A stretch of 64,000 nucleotides of DNA from Negativicutes bacterium (GCA_031292035.1 JARLHX010000313.1:1-64000), one strand, 5' to 3'; shown: positions 1 to 9,165, counted from the first letter of the stretch. Numbers and translations are program-made. The notes: generated from the sequence alone by a model not told the origin.

Positions 1-278
1 ACGCTTCAGCGTCGATTTGGTCGCTTAGTTCCGAACGTGTGTTAGGAACAAACTATAACCAGAAAAGAATTAGAATATTTTGATTAGGTTATTTACGAGC
101 GCAACAGAGGAAAAAAATTAACTGACGATACCATAGCACAACCAGCCAAATCCTAGTGCTCACCATTCACTTCACTTTATCCCCTGTGCAGTTTTGAGGG
201 AGTATACCGTAAGGATATTCACCTTAATGGTTCGAAGCTGAGGCTTCGAGCTAAGCGACCACATCGACGCTAAAGCGT
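1..278 (+). repeat. rRNA operon spacer upstream of 5S with long inverted repeat
   Basis: Non-coding spacer in front of the 5S gene. Positions 1-28 and 251-278 form an inverted repeat with 26 of 28 pairs matching, enclosing about 220 bases that contain a second hairpin (228-253, tetraloop TGAG). I see no recognisable 23S 3' end and no tRNA here, so the 23S gene presumably ends before the window. By analogy with rRNA operons the long stem may be an RNase III-type processing site; that role is inferred. Confidence 0.6.
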
Positions 279-293
279 CCTGTGTCTGCTTAA

Positions 294-410
294 TTCAGTG
301 TCGATAGCTACGGGGTTCCACCTGTTCCCATACCGAACACAGTAGTTAAGCCCGTATACGCCGAAAGTACTTGGTTGGAAACGGCCTGGGAGGATAGGTA
401 GGCGCTGATT
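294..410 (+). rRNA. rrf: 5S ribosomal RNA
   Basis: The segment carries the hallmark 5S core (TTCCCATACCGAACACAG, then GTTAAGCCC) and a closing helix in which 295-300 pairs with 403-408. The length of about 117 nt fits bacterial 5S rRNA. It is the last gene of an rRNA operon entering from the left and is followed at once by an intrinsic terminator. End positions are estimated to within a few bases. Confidence 0.95.
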
Positions 411-412
411 CG

Positions 413-443
413 AAAAACACCCATCATTTGATGGGTGTTTTTC
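413..443 (+). terminator. rRNA operon terminator
   Basis: A perfect hairpin (AAAAACACCCATCA with TGATGGGTGTTTTT) runs into a T-rich tract directly after the 5S gene. It is symmetrical enough to work in both directions and could also serve the convergent permease gene at 508. Confidence 0.9.
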
Positions 444-507
444 TCTGTCTTTGCATGGGCGTCTAGTAATTATCCAAGTGCTAAAAGCGATTGCTTCAAG
501 CGTGTTC

Positions 508-1839
508 TTAGTTCGACACTTTCTGACGTACATAATACGCAGCCCCGATAATTACTAGCAGGATTGACCCCGAGTAAAGGCCTGGGAGCTGATCAGGATA
601 CAACGGAGTGGTCAATATTGTGAGGATGATAGCCCCAAAGCAAATCCAGGAGAGATAGGGATAGCCAGGTGCCTTGTATTTCAATTTTTCTGGTGCAGTT
701 TTCAATAGTTTCTTGTGGTAGAAATAATGAGTGGCTGAGATACTCAGCCAGTTTATCAAGGCGAGGAACCCGCTGGCGCTAACTGTATATATGAAAATTT
801 TTTCTGGCAAATGATAGGACAGCAGGACGATGAGAAGAAGCACCGTCCCGCTGAAGGCCACAGCTACTGTCGGCACTCCTTTCTTGTTACGGTAGCCGAC
901 GAGCTCGGGCGCCTGCCGGTCTTGCGCAAGGGAAAACAGCATGCGCGAGGACGAATATACTTGCGAATTGAGGGCCGATAAGGCAGCGGATAAAAGGATA
1001 AAATTGATGATATCTCCCGCATAAGGAAGCTGAATGGCGTGGAATATCTGGACGAATGGACTTGTTGCCGGATCAATGCGGGCGACTGGCAATAAGGTGA
1101 TGATAAAGAAGGTGGCAAGAGTATATAGCAATACGATCGACGAGGTTACAGCCAGTGCGGCGGGAGGAACAGATTTTTCCGGATTTTCAGTTTCTACGGC
1201 GGCAAGCCCGATGATTCCCGTACCGGTATAGGCGAAAAAGATGAGGAGCATGGATCCGAGAACACCGGTAAACCCTTGGAGAGGAGCTTCGGTAAGTGAT
1301 CGAAAGGGTGCCAGATTTTCGGTCGTGTTGCCAATGGGAATGCCAGCGGCTAACAAGATTCCAAGCAGTAGAAATAGGACTAAGGTCAATACTTTTGTGA
1401 CGGACAATCCCAGTTCTAGTTTGCTCAACCCTTTCAGGTCATTAAAATTTGCTAATGTGATACCGCATGAGAAGACCAGACTCAAAACCCATAGGGGTGT
1501 GTGGGGAAACCAAAGGCGGCTGAAAATAGCGCAGGCAGTGACTTCGCTCGCCATCCCTAAAACTCCGCTGGACCAAAACATCCAGCCGACGACGAAGCCC
1601 CACCAGTCACCGAAAACTTCCTGGGCATACACTTTGAAGGAGCCTGGCACCGGGTTAGCAATGGTCATTTCGATGATAAAAGCGACTTCCATCATCATAA
1701 CCAGTCCACCAAGCAAGTAGGCGAGGGGTGCCCAGCTGCCGGCGATGGTAATTACGAGACCGCTGGCAAGAAAAATGCCGGAGCCAATAATATTGCCAAG
1801 GGCCATGACGGCAAAATCCGTTTTGTTGAATGACTTCAA
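508..1839 (-). CDS. APC-superfamily amino acid permease
   Basis: A polytopic membrane protein of 443 residues with about 12 hydrophobic segments. Near its N-terminus is the APC substrate-binding signature GNIIGSGIF (residues 15-23 from the chosen start). The family imports or exchanges amino acids; the substrate cannot be read from sequence. I choose a TTG start at 1839 because a strong AGAGGAGG site lies 9 nt upstream. The frame stays open back to 2028, but the upstream part is hydrophilic and lacks a good ribosome binding site. The gene is transcribed towards the 5S terminator and diverges from the ene-reductase at 2047. Confidence 0.85.
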   Translation of the reverse strand: MKSFNKTDFAVMALGNIIGSGIFLASGLVITIAGSWAPLAYLLGGLVMMMEVAFIIEMTIANPVPGSFKVYAQEVFGDWWGFVVGWMFWSSGVLGMASEVTACAIFSRLWFPHTPLWVLSLVFSCGITLANFNDLKGLSKLELGLSVTKVLTLVLFLLLGILLAAGIPIGNTTENLAPFRSLTEAPLQGFTGVLGSMLLIFFAYTGTGIIGLAAVETENPEKSVPPAALAVTSSIVLLYTLATFFIITLLPVARIDPATSPFVQIFHAIQLPYAGDIINFILLSAALSALNSQVYSSSRMLFSLAQDRQAPELVGYRNKKGVPTVAVAFSGTVLLLIVLLSYHLPEKIFIYTVSASGFLALINWLSISATHYFYHKKLLKTAPEKLKYKAPGYPYLSWICFGAIILTILTTPLYPDQLPGLYSGSILLVIIGAAYYVRQKVSN

Positions 1840-2046
1840 TCGGCGATTCCTCCTCTCTTTGGTCATAGTATCTGCCGCCAGCCTGTCATCATACCGAAAG
1901 GTCAGCGATAGGCTCTCACTTATGGACAGAGCAGTAATATCACGACGGTCTATTTTTGCTAAGTTTTTGTCGGACGGAGGATTAGTCGACGTCGCCTGCC
2001 GAATAAAATAATAGGAAGATAGCAGCAAATAGGTGGGAGGATGGAA

Positions 2047-3144
2047 ATGAAGTCGTTATTTGATCAGACTTGTATTAACAATATGAAAGTAAAAAATCGG
2101 CTTGTCCGCGCAGCGACCTGGGAGAATATGGCCGATTCGGCCGGACAATTGACCGATAGACTGTGGCGGGTATATGAAGAGCTTGCGGCAGGAGAGGTTG
2201 GGATCATTCTTACCAGCTTCGCCTTTATTCTGGAAGCCGAACAGCCTAGTCCCGGCATGCTCGGCATTTACGCCGATTCTTTTATTGCCCAGTACCGGAA
2301 GCTGACAGATATGATTCATGCTTATGGCAGCCGCGTGGTGCTGCAAATAGTATATGGCGGATCGCAAACGGGCTATCGACCGGAATCCCGAACCATCTGG
2401 GGACCTTCGGCCGTTCCCGAATTCGGCACTGGCGTAGTACCCAAAGAAATGACCAAAGAAGAAATAAATACGCTGATAAAAGCCTTTGGGGATGCGGCCC
2501 GCCGGGCCAAAGCGGCCGGGTTTGACGGCGTTGAAATTCATGCAGCTCATGGCTATTTATTGGGGCAGTGGCTCAGCCCGCTCCACAACCACAGGCAGGA
2601 CGAATACGGCGGCAGTATCGAAAACCGGGGACGGCTGCTATTCGAAGTCTATGAGGAAGTTCGCCGCCAAGTGGGCTCTGATTATAATATATGGATCAAG
2701 ATCAATTGCGAGGATTTTGTCCCAGGCGGCACGGAATTTGGCGACATTCTTCATGTCTGCCGGGAACTTGCCAGGCGCGGCATCGACGCCATCGAAATGA
2801 GCGGAGGAATTCTCGGCGCTAAAGAACTGCGGGCTTTTCGACCGAACATTGACCGACCGGAGAAGGAGGCATATTTCGAAGCCTATGCCGCCCAAGTTGC
2901 CGAACAGACCAAGGTGCCTGTCATCCTGACAGGGGGGCTCAGGACACCGGAGGTAATGGAGCGGATTTTGCAGCAAACCGGGATTGAATATTTCGCGATG
3001 TCCCGGCCGCTTTTGGCAGAGGCCGGGCTGGTTAGACGCTGGGAGAAGGGCGACCGTACCCCGTCAAAGTGTATTTATTGCAACCAATGTCGCTCGCCGC
3101 AGGGCAATGTTTGTGTCTTAAACCGAGCTATACCAGAAAAATAA
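2047..3144 (+). CDS. Old yellow enzyme family NADH:flavin oxidoreductase
   Basis: A 365-residue FMN-dependent TIM-barrel oxidoreductase. The family motif HAAHGYL (about residue 170) and the following SPLHNHRQDEYGGS are clear. The C-terminus has a cysteine cluster, CIYCNQC then VC, resembling the [4Fe-4S] site of 2,4-dienoyl-CoA reductase. Unlike that enzyme the protein ends there, with no C-terminal FAD/NAD(P) domain. ATG at 2047 is preferred over 2041 because GGGAGG sits 6 nt upstream of it but abuts 2041. The gene is monocistronic, followed by a strong terminator at 3210. The natural substrate is unknown. Confidence 0.85.
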   Translation: MKSLFDQTCINNMKVKNRLVRAATWENMADSAGQLTDRLWRVYEELAAGEVGIILTSFAFILEAEQPSPGMLGIYADSFIAQYRKLTDMIHAYGSRVVLQIVYGGSQTGYRPESRTIWGPSAVPEFGTGVVPKEMTKEEINTLIKAFGDAARRAKAAGFDGVEIHAAHGYLLGQWLSPLHNHRQDEYGGSIENRGRLLFEVYEEVRRQVGSDYNIWIKINCEDFVPGGTEFGDILHVCRELARRGIDAIEMSGGILGAKELRAFRPNIDRPEKEAYFEAYAAQVAEQTKVPVILTGGLRTPEVMERILQQTGIEYFAMSRPLLAEAGLVRRWEKGDRTPSKCIYCNQCRSPQGNVCVLNRAIPEK

Positions 3145-3209
3145 TCGCCAGTGTAAGGTGTTGTTCTGCTGGCAGGCGTGACAGGTCACTAATTTATATA
3201 GTATAAAGG

Positions 3210-3237
3210 GGCACCCGGAAAAACCGGGTGCCTTTTT
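3210..3237 (+). terminator. Intrinsic terminator after ene-reductase
   Basis: A perfect 9-bp GC-rich stem (GGCACCCGG / CCGGGTGCC) with an A5 loop is followed by five T. From here to 3518 I see no gene, only AT-rich leader sequence before the sensor gene. Confidence 0.93.
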
Positions 3238-3518
3238 GGTTTGCCGTCAGAAAAGTATGCTGATAAACATTAAAGCGAAGGTAGCTTTGCGTAACAATAG
3301 CGCAGGTAGCATCCATGCGTGTTCAAGAAAAAGAATGTTGTGATTAACCTCTTTAGACCCCTTCCTTGGCGGCTAAGTTTCGACAAAATTTTTAAAAAAT
3401 AAAGGGATAATGTCGCTTTGTGTAAAAATAGACTATGCAGATGTTCGTTGCCAGATGGAACAGCAAGTGAGTCTGTGGTCAGTAAGCCTTCATTATTTTA
3501 TCGCAGGAGGCGTCCACA

Positions 3519-6500
3519 TTGAAATCACCCAACCTTTCGTATTTGACAGCGTTATTCAAGGGACGACTGTTGTCTGGCTATTCGCGACTCATTTTTATGC
3601 TGGGGATTTTGTTGATTGCCGGTCTTTGGTTGTTTGTCTTCTATCAAACTAATCGTGATTACGAAAGGACGATGGAAGAATCGTCCCAGGAAACCATGAA
3701 TCTAACCATAGCCTTTGAAGAACATGTGCGAAGTATCCTCTCTGAAGCAGACAAGGATTTACTCAAACTAAGACAGGTCTATGAAAGAGAGGGTGTTTCC
3801 AGTCCGATCACTATTGCCTTGCTGGAGATAATGGGAAACGATCCGACCCGGTCTCAAGTGTCCATTAACAGCCCACAAGGAATTGTATTGGCAAGTTTTG
3901 ATAAACGGGGCTTAGGAAATAACATTTCCGACCGGGCATATTTCCAAGCCCAACGGGATGCTACCAGCGACACACTAGACATAGGAAAACCGGTCATAGC
4001 CAGGGCAAATCAGCAGGCCACCATTCCCCTAACCCGCCGCATCAATAATCCGGACGGCTCCTTTGGCGGTATTGTTTTTGTCGGCATCAAAACAGACTAC
4101 TTTCTTGATTTTTACAAAAAAATAGACCTTGGTGAGAATCAACTGATTTCTCTAATCGGCACTGATGGATTCATCCGCGCGCGGCAAAGCGGCCGTCAGT
4201 TTGAGACCGGTCAGGATCTCAGAGGAAGCATCATTTGGCAAAGTATTCAGGCAGGCCATCCATATGGTACATACACAGCAAGCAGCATGGTAGATGGGAT
4301 TAACCGCATCTTCAGTTTTCGCGCCATGCCGGACTATCCACTGATCATTTCAGTTTCAAAAACTACCCAGGCGGCCCTCGCAAGTTTTGAACAACGCAGG
4401 CGAAGTTATCTGTTTGGGGCTTTACTGATCAGCTTATTCATTGCCGCTTTTTGTGGTCTACTGGTTAACCGGCAAAAGAAATTGTTGGTACAAAACGAAG
4501 CATTGCAGGCTCAAGAAGAAGAACTTCAAACTCAGAATGAAGAACTACGGGCTCAAGAAGAGGAGCTTCAGGCGCAGAATGAAGAATTGCGGGCACAAGA
4601 AGAGGCGCTCTCCACGGTAAATATCCAACTGGTTGTATCAAATGAGGTTGTTGCGGCAGAAAAAGAGCGGCTGTCATCGCTGATCAACAGCATTAGCGAC
4701 GAAGTTTGGTTCGTGGACACAGCGAAGAACTTTACCTTGGCAAATCCAGCGGCGTTGCGCGAGTTCAACCTCGGCGCAAATCAGACCGCTGTGGAGGATT
4801 TGGCTGCCGCGTTAGAGGTCCTGCGGCCTGACGGGAGTCCCCGGCCGGTTGAAGAAGCGTGGCCCCTGCTAGCACTTCAAGGAAAAGTCATCAAAAACGG
4901 GCAGGAAATAGTCCGAACGCCCGCAACCGGAGAGTTGCGCTATCGCGCAGTCAGTGCCAATCCTGTCAGGGATGTCGATGGTAACATCATCGGAGCGGTA
5001 GCTGTCGTCCGGGATACTACCGAACACCGAAAAATCGAGCAGGAGCAGCTGACGGCCTTGTTGAAATTGGAAGCGGCTTTGGGCAGCATGACGGACGCCG
5101 TATTTATTTCCGATGCCGAAGGACGATTTATTGAATTTAATGACGCCTTTGCCACCTTTCACCGATTTGGAAATAAGACCGAGTGTCTGAGGACTCTTGG
5201 TGAGTACCCGGATATCTTGACGGTATTCCTGGCTGACGGGAAACCGGCACCGATGGACCAATGGGCTGTACCCAGAGCTCTCAGGGGCGAGACGGTAACA
5301 AACGCCGAATATATCCTGCAGCGTAAAGATACAGGTGAAAGCTGGGTTGGCAGTTACAGTTTCGCCCCCATTCGCAGCAAAGAAGGCGTCATCACCGGGG
5401 CGGTCATCGTCGCTCGCGATATCACTGGGCGCAAGCAGATTGAGGATGAGCTCAGCGAAAGCCGTGAACGTTATCGGGCCCTTGTACAGCAATCATCTGA
5501 CGCCATCGTATTATGCGAATTTCCGTCGATGAAAATTGTCGAGGCCAACGCCGCCGCTGCCAAAATGTTCGGCTATTCGGAAGCTGATCTTGTCACATTG
5601 AATTTGGCTGACTTTCGCGCAGTCAACGAAGACAAAGTCGATGTTGTACGTCAGACCCTGGCGGAATCGAAAATTCTTCTGCCGGAGGTTCGCCAATACC
5701 GGCATAAAAACGGGCACATTGTCTATTCGGAACAGGCCGCTTCTCTTATCGAGGTCCACAGTCAGCAACTGGCCATATTTACCTATCGTGATATTACCGC
5801 AGCCCGGAAATTTCAGGAGGAGATACAAGCCGAGGTCGAGCTGGCCGGCAAAGTCCAAAAAGCGATGTTGCCAGGGGACTACAGCGGCGAGAAGGCGACC
5901 ATTCGCACCATCTATGAGCCGTTACATTTAGTAAGCGGTGACTATTATGGCTATAAGTGGTCTAAAGACGGCGAAGTGTTAAATGGCTATATTCTCGACA
6001 TAACAGGACACGGTATGGCGACGGCGTTGCAGACAGCCGCAGTCAGTGCAGTGCTGGGTGAAGAGCTGGGAAAAGAGCGGATTTGGACGGCGCAAACGCT
6101 AGAGAGGCTTAATTTGCATATGTCTGCCTATTTGCCGGATGAATCCTTCGCCGCCATCCTGACCTTCTCACTGGATTTCCGCTCCAAGCAGCTTACGTTA
6201 ATCGGGGGAGGCATCAATTACTATTTAGGCTCGACGTATAACAGCAATGACTGGGGCGTCTTGTCCGGGTACTACCTTGGCATTTCCGAGACCGCTAACT
6301 TTGGCGTGGCAACCTTTCCGTTGCAGTACGGAGACACTTTTTATTTCCTGACTGACGGAATAGCGGACCTGATCAAACGGGATGAGCCGATGCTTGTGCA
6401 TGATTTTACCGCGACGATAGAAACGTTGCGGCAAGTGGCCGACAGTCCGGAAAAGTTTGATGACTGCTTAGCGCTTTGCTTACAGATCAAGGGGCTTGAC

Positions 6501-6896
6501 CCTTACCCGGTTTCTTTCGAATATGCGAAGCCGGACGACAGAACACGGATAAGGCCACGCGTGCTGACTGTATTGACGGAAATTGCCGGCGCCGCGAATA
6601 CGGCGGTCGAGATCGCGATTGGCGAGGCAATAACCAACGGACTGGAGCACGGGACAAAGGTCAATATCAAAGTCAATAAGATTGGCGAGAGACTCGTCGT
6701 CCGTGTTCGCGACAATGGCTCTGGATTCAACGGCAATGCGGCGATTGCCGCAATTCAAGCGGCGGGAATTCACGAGACCTTTCTTGTTCAGCTGTGGGAA
6801 GAGAGAGGCCGGGGGCTACCGATGATGCTGAAATTTATGGATCGGGTTATCTATAATAAAGCTGGGAATGAAGTCTTGTTGGTAAAGCAGTTATAG
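3519..6896 (+). CDS. Membrane sensor with Cache, PAS, SpoIIE phosphatase and HATPase domains
   Basis: A 1125-residue signalling protein. In order: TM helix (about 22-44), extracytoplasmic double-Cache-like sensor (about 45-290), second TM (about 297-317), a Glu/Gln-rich coiled coil built on a 14-residue repeat (about 328-365), three PAS domains (about 383-770), a PP2C/SpoIIE serine phosphatase (VSGDYY and DITGHGMA motifs, about 775-990), and a C-terminal anti-sigma-type HATPase (GEAITNGLEHG and DNGSGF motifs). Phosphatase and kinase-like modules together suggest a partner-switching regulator in one chain. The start is TTG at 3519, with AGGAGG 8 nt upstream. Ligand and targets are unknown; no anti-sigma antagonist gene is adjacent. 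Confidence 0.88.
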   Translation: MKSPNLSYLTALFKGRLLSGYSRLIFMLGILLIAGLWLFVFYQTNRDYERTMEESSQETMNLTIAFEEHVRSILSEADKDLLKLRQVYEREGVSSPITIALLEIMGNDPTRSQVSINSPQGIVLASFDKRGLGNNISDRAYFQAQRDATSDTLDIGKPVIARANQQATIPLTRRINNPDGSFGGIVFVGIKTDYFLDFYKKIDLGENQLISLIGTDGFIRARQSGRQFETGQDLRGSIIWQSIQAGHPYGTYTASSMVDGINRIFSFRAMPDYPLIISVSKTTQAALASFEQRRRSYLFGALLISLFIAAFCGLLVNRQKKLLVQNEALQAQEEELQTQNEELRAQEEELQAQNEELRAQEEALSTVNIQLVVSNEVVAAEKERLSSLINSISDEVWFVDTAKNFTLANPAALREFNLGANQTAVEDLAAALEVLRPDGSPRPVEEAWPLLALQGKVIKNGQEIVRTPATGELRYRAVSANPVRDVDGNIIGAVAVVRDTTEHRKIEQEQLTALLKLEAALGSMTDAVFISDAEGRFIEFNDAFATFHRFGNKTECLRTLGEYPDILTVFLADGKPAPMDQWAVPRALRGETVTNAEYILQRKDTGESWVGSYSFAPIRSKEGVITGAVIVARDITGRKQIEDELSESRERYRALVQQSSDAIVLCEFPSMKIVEANAAAAKMFGYSEADLVTLNLADFRAVNEDKVDVVRQTLAESKILLPEVRQYRHKNGHIVYSEQAASLIEVHSQQLAIFTYRDITAARKFQEEIQAEVELAGKVQKAMLPGDYSGEKATIRTIYEPLHLVSGDYYGYKWSKDGEVLNGYILDITGHGMATALQTAAVSAVLGEELGKERIWTAQTLERLNLHMSAYLPDESFAAILTFSLDFRSKQLTLIGGGINYYLGSTYNSNDWGVLSGYYLGISETANFGVATFPLQYGDTFYFLTDGIADLIKRDEPMLVHDFTATIETLRQVADSPEKFDDCLALCLQIKGLDPYPVSFEYAKPDDRTRIRPRVLTVLTEIAGAANTAVEIAIGEAITNGLEHGTKVNIKVNKIGERLVVRVRDNGSGFNGNAAIAAIQAAGIHETFLVQLWEERGRGLPMMLKFMDRVIYNKAGNEVLLVKQL
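4509..4610 (+). repeat. 42-nt in-frame tandem repeat
   Basis: Two nearly identical 42-nt units (4509-4550 and 4551-4592) plus a partial third encode AQEEELQ(T/A)QNEELR repeats. They form the coiled coil between the second TM helix and the first PAS domain. Copy number could vary between strains and would change linker length by two heptads per unit. Confidence 0.85.
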
Positions 6897-6951
6897 AGTG
6901 GGCTAACTAATAAGAGGCATATTCTTGTGGCGATTTTTAATACAAACAGGC

Positions 6952-6981
6952 AAAAGCTCTCACCATGCGGTGAGAGCTTTT
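6952..6981. terminator. Bidirectional terminator between sensor and panE
   Basis: A perfect 13-bp stem (AAAAGCTCTCACC / GGTGAGAGCTTTT) with loop ATGC. The A and T flanks allow termination of both the sensor gene (+) and panE (-). Confidence 0.9.
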
Positions 6982-7002
6982 CATACTGGCAACAATCAAG
7001 GG

Positions 7003-7932
7003 TTACCGGCGACTTTCCTGGGTAATTTGTTCGAGGGTCTTAATCAGCAAAGTGAGAACCTGATTGACCGGGGTGGGCACGCCCAGCCGTTCGCCTTCCC
7101 GGACGATGGCCCCGTTGATGGCGTCAATTTCGGTAGGGCGGCAGTTTTGCAGGTCCTGGAGCAGAGAAGAAGTATTGGGGGCGGTGGCTGTTGCGATGGC
7201 CAGCACCTTTTCCAGCGGGGCAGCATAAGGCAATTCGATGCCGGCTGCGGCGGCGACAGCCACCGCTTCTTGGACGGCCAAAGCTACAAGGGCTCTGGTC
7301 TCGCGGTAGTCGGCCAGTTGTCCGTTTTTGAGGCCGGTAATGCCGGTGAGGGCGTTAATGCCGACATTGACCACCAGTTTGCCCCAGATCAAAGAGGGCA
7401 CATTGTCGGCCGCTATCGTGGTCATGCCGGCTTGTGATAATACGGCGGCGATACGTTGCAGGCGGGGACTGATGCCGCCGCTTAGCTCGCCGATATGAGT
7501 ATCGCCATGACCGGCGTGGAGTACTTGGCCAGGGGCTAATAGTGTGGCCCCCTGGGCGGTTGTACCGGCAATAATTCGTTCTGCACCAAGAAGCTGGGCC
7601 AATTGCTCAGCATTGCCGTAGCCATTTTGCAGGGTCAATACGGCGGTGTCCGGCCCGAGTAACCCTATGGTGGCCTGAGCGGCACTGCGGGTGGCTGTTG
7701 CTTTGACAAACACGATGATAAGGTCGACAGTGCCAATTTCCGAAGGGTTGGTAGTTGCGCGAGGGAAGGTGACGACTTTCCCATCAGCGGTGGTGATCGA
7801 AAGCCCTTGTGCTTGGATGGTGCGGACAAGCGGTTCCAGTAAATCCAATAGCCAGACTTCCTGCCCAGCCAGCGCCAACCGTCCGCCAAACAAGCTGCCC
7901 ATGGCGCCGGCTCCGATAATAGCAATCTTCAT
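7003..7932 (-). CDS. panE: 2-dehydropantoate 2-reductase
   Basis: It reduces ketopantoate to pantoate with NADPH in pantothenate/CoA synthesis. The 309-residue protein begins MKIAIIGAGAMGS, a Rossmann GxGxxG motif, and contains the family segments LTLQNGYGN and WGKLVVNVGINALT, the latter with the conserved lysine. ATG at 7932 is chosen over 7941 because the GGAGG overlaps the earlier ATG and lies 9 nt before this one. It follows panB by 15 nt on the same strand, so the two consecutive pathway enzymes are surely co-transcribed. Confidence 0.93.
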   Translation of the reverse strand: MKIAIIGAGAMGSLFGGRLALAGQEVWLLDLLEPLVRTIQAQGLSITTADGKVVTFPRATTNPSEIGTVDLIIVFVKATATRSAAQATIGLLGPDTAVLTLQNGYGNAEQLAQLLGAERIIAGTTAQGATLLAPGQVLHAGHGDTHIGELSGGISPRLQRIAAVLSQAGMTTIAADNVPSLIWGKLVVNVGINALTGITGLKNGQLADYRETRALVALAVQEAVAVAAAAGIELPYAAPLEKVLAIATATAPNTSSLLQDLQNCRPTEIDAINGAIVREGERLGVPTPVNQVLTLLIKTLEQITQESRR

Positions 7933-7947
7933 AAGCGGCATCCTCCG

Positions 7948-8784
7948 TTAATACAGTCGCTTCAACACTTCTTCCTTCATGGTGAAGCTGTGCTCCGGGC
8001 CGGGGAAGTCTCCACTGGCGACTTCTGCTGCATAACTGTCGAAAGCCGCGAGAATCGATTTTCCAACGGTAGCATACTGCTTGGCGAACTTTGGTACAAA
8101 TCGGTCAAACAGTCCAACCATATCGTGGGTGACCAGCACCTGACCGTCACAGTGAACGCCGGCGCCGATGCCGATGGTGGGGATGGAAAGTTTTTTGGTG
8201 ATCAATTCGGCCAGCGGGGCCGGGATGGCCTCAAGGACGATGGCGCAGGCGCCCGCCTCTTCCAACTGCTGCGCTTCGGCAATCATTCTCTCGGCTGCAG
8301 CCGCATCTTTGCCCTGGACTTTGAAACCGCCCAGTTGGGACGCGGTCTGGGGAGTCAGGCCGATATGGGCTATCACCGGGATGCCGGCCCGGACAATCGC
8401 TCGCACGGTATCCACGACGGCAGCGCCGCCCTCCAGTTTGACGCAGTCGGCGCCGCCTTCCTGCACAAGCCGGCCGGCGTTGCGGATGGCGTCTTCTATC
8501 GAAATATTATAGGACATGAAAGGCATATCGCCGATAATTAGCGTGTTTTTCGCCCCGCGGACCACCGCCTTGATATGATGGAGCATCTCGGTCATAGTGA
8601 CCGGGACGGTACCGTCGTACCCCAGCACCACCATTCCCAATGAGTCTCCCACCAGGATAGTTTCAATTTCGGTCTGATCCACCAGGATGCCGGTAGGATA
8701 ATCATAAGCGGTTACCATCCGGATCTTCTTGCCTTGCTCCTTCATTTCCCTTAGCGCGGGGATGGAAATTTTCTGTTTGCTCAT
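7948..8784 (-). CDS. panB: 3-methyl-2-oxobutanoate hydroxymethyltransferase
   Basis: It transfers a hydroxymethyl group from 5,10-methylene-THF to ketoisovalerate to form ketopantoate. The 278-residue length is typical. Motifs seen are VTAYDYP, VGDSLGMV, IGDMPF, KLEGG and VIAHIGLTPQ, covering the metal-binding and substrate residues. ATG at 8784 has AAGGAGAG about 9 nt upstream; the in-frame ATG at 8802 contains that site and is rejected. It is the first gene of the panB-panE pair. panC and panD are not in the window. Confidence 0.95.
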   Translation of the reverse strand: MSKQKISIPALREMKEQGKKIRMVTAYDYPTGILVDQTEIETILVGDSLGMVVLGYDGTVPVTMTEMLHHIKAVVRGAKNTLIIGDMPFMSYNISIEDAIRNAGRLVQEGGADCVKLEGGAAVVDTVRAIVRAGIPVIAHIGLTPQTASQLGGFKVQGKDAAAAERMIAEAQQLEEAGACAIVLEAIPAPLAELITKKLSIPTIGIGAGVHCDGQVLVTHDMVGLFDRFVPKFAKQYATVGKSILAAFDSYAAEVASGDFPGPEHSFTMKEEVLKRLY

Positions 8785-9039
8785 AACGCCACTCTCCTTC
8801 ATTCATCCAGGGCAGACTCGTCTGCTCCCGGTGCTGTCAGACAGAGAAATCGTCGCAAAAAGGACGATTTTTCCTGTTGTAGCAGCTATATTCGCCACAC
8901 CCAAGCCATTCCCTGCTGTAAGTATGGTCGTGGGGGAAAGGAAAGGACAGGGATGGCTTGCCATCCTTGTCCCGAGGAACGATGATTTATCAAATTGATC
9001 TGGGCTGATGTTCCTTTGGCTCATCTTAGGCAATGATAA
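8785..9039. other. Intergenic region upstream of panB
   Basis: About 255 bases without a convincing gene. It contains a hairpin (near 8945-8972, GGACAGGGATGG with CCATCCTTGTCC) and a smaller one near 8845-8866. Longer open frames on both strands lack ribosome binding sites. It probably carries the panB promoter, but I could not assign one. Confidence 0.4.
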
Positions 9040-9165
9040 TTAAACACAGCCTTCAATGCATTTAAAGCCACACTTTACGCATGCTTCACCACTTAATACC
9101 GCTGGGTCCACCTCATGAACGGAGCTGGTCTGACTGTCTGGTTGCGGACTGCCCTCTGGAGTCAT
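9040..9165 (-). CDS. Tiny cysteine-rich protein (41 aa)
   Basis: An ATG at 9165 is preceded by a near-perfect ribosome binding site (AAAGGAGGTGA, about 6 nt spacing) and opens a 41-codon frame ending in TAA. The N-terminal half is hydrophilic (Pro, Ser, Gln rich). The C-terminal end reads CVKCGFKCIEGCV, four cysteines in a CX2CX3CX3C pattern at positions 29, 32, 36 and 40. I do not recognise the family. A small metal- or Fe-S-binding protein or a modified peptide precursor are both possible. It lies downstream of the Nudix gene on the same strand. Confidence 0.6.
   Translation of the reverse strand: MTPEGSPQPDSQTSSVHEVDPAVLSGEACVKCGFKCIEGCV

Noticed and set aside
8729..9033. Overlapping 76- and 89-codon frames upstream of panB on both strands
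   Set aside because: No ribosome binding sites, one overlaps panB, and the region contains hairpins typical of non-coding sequence.
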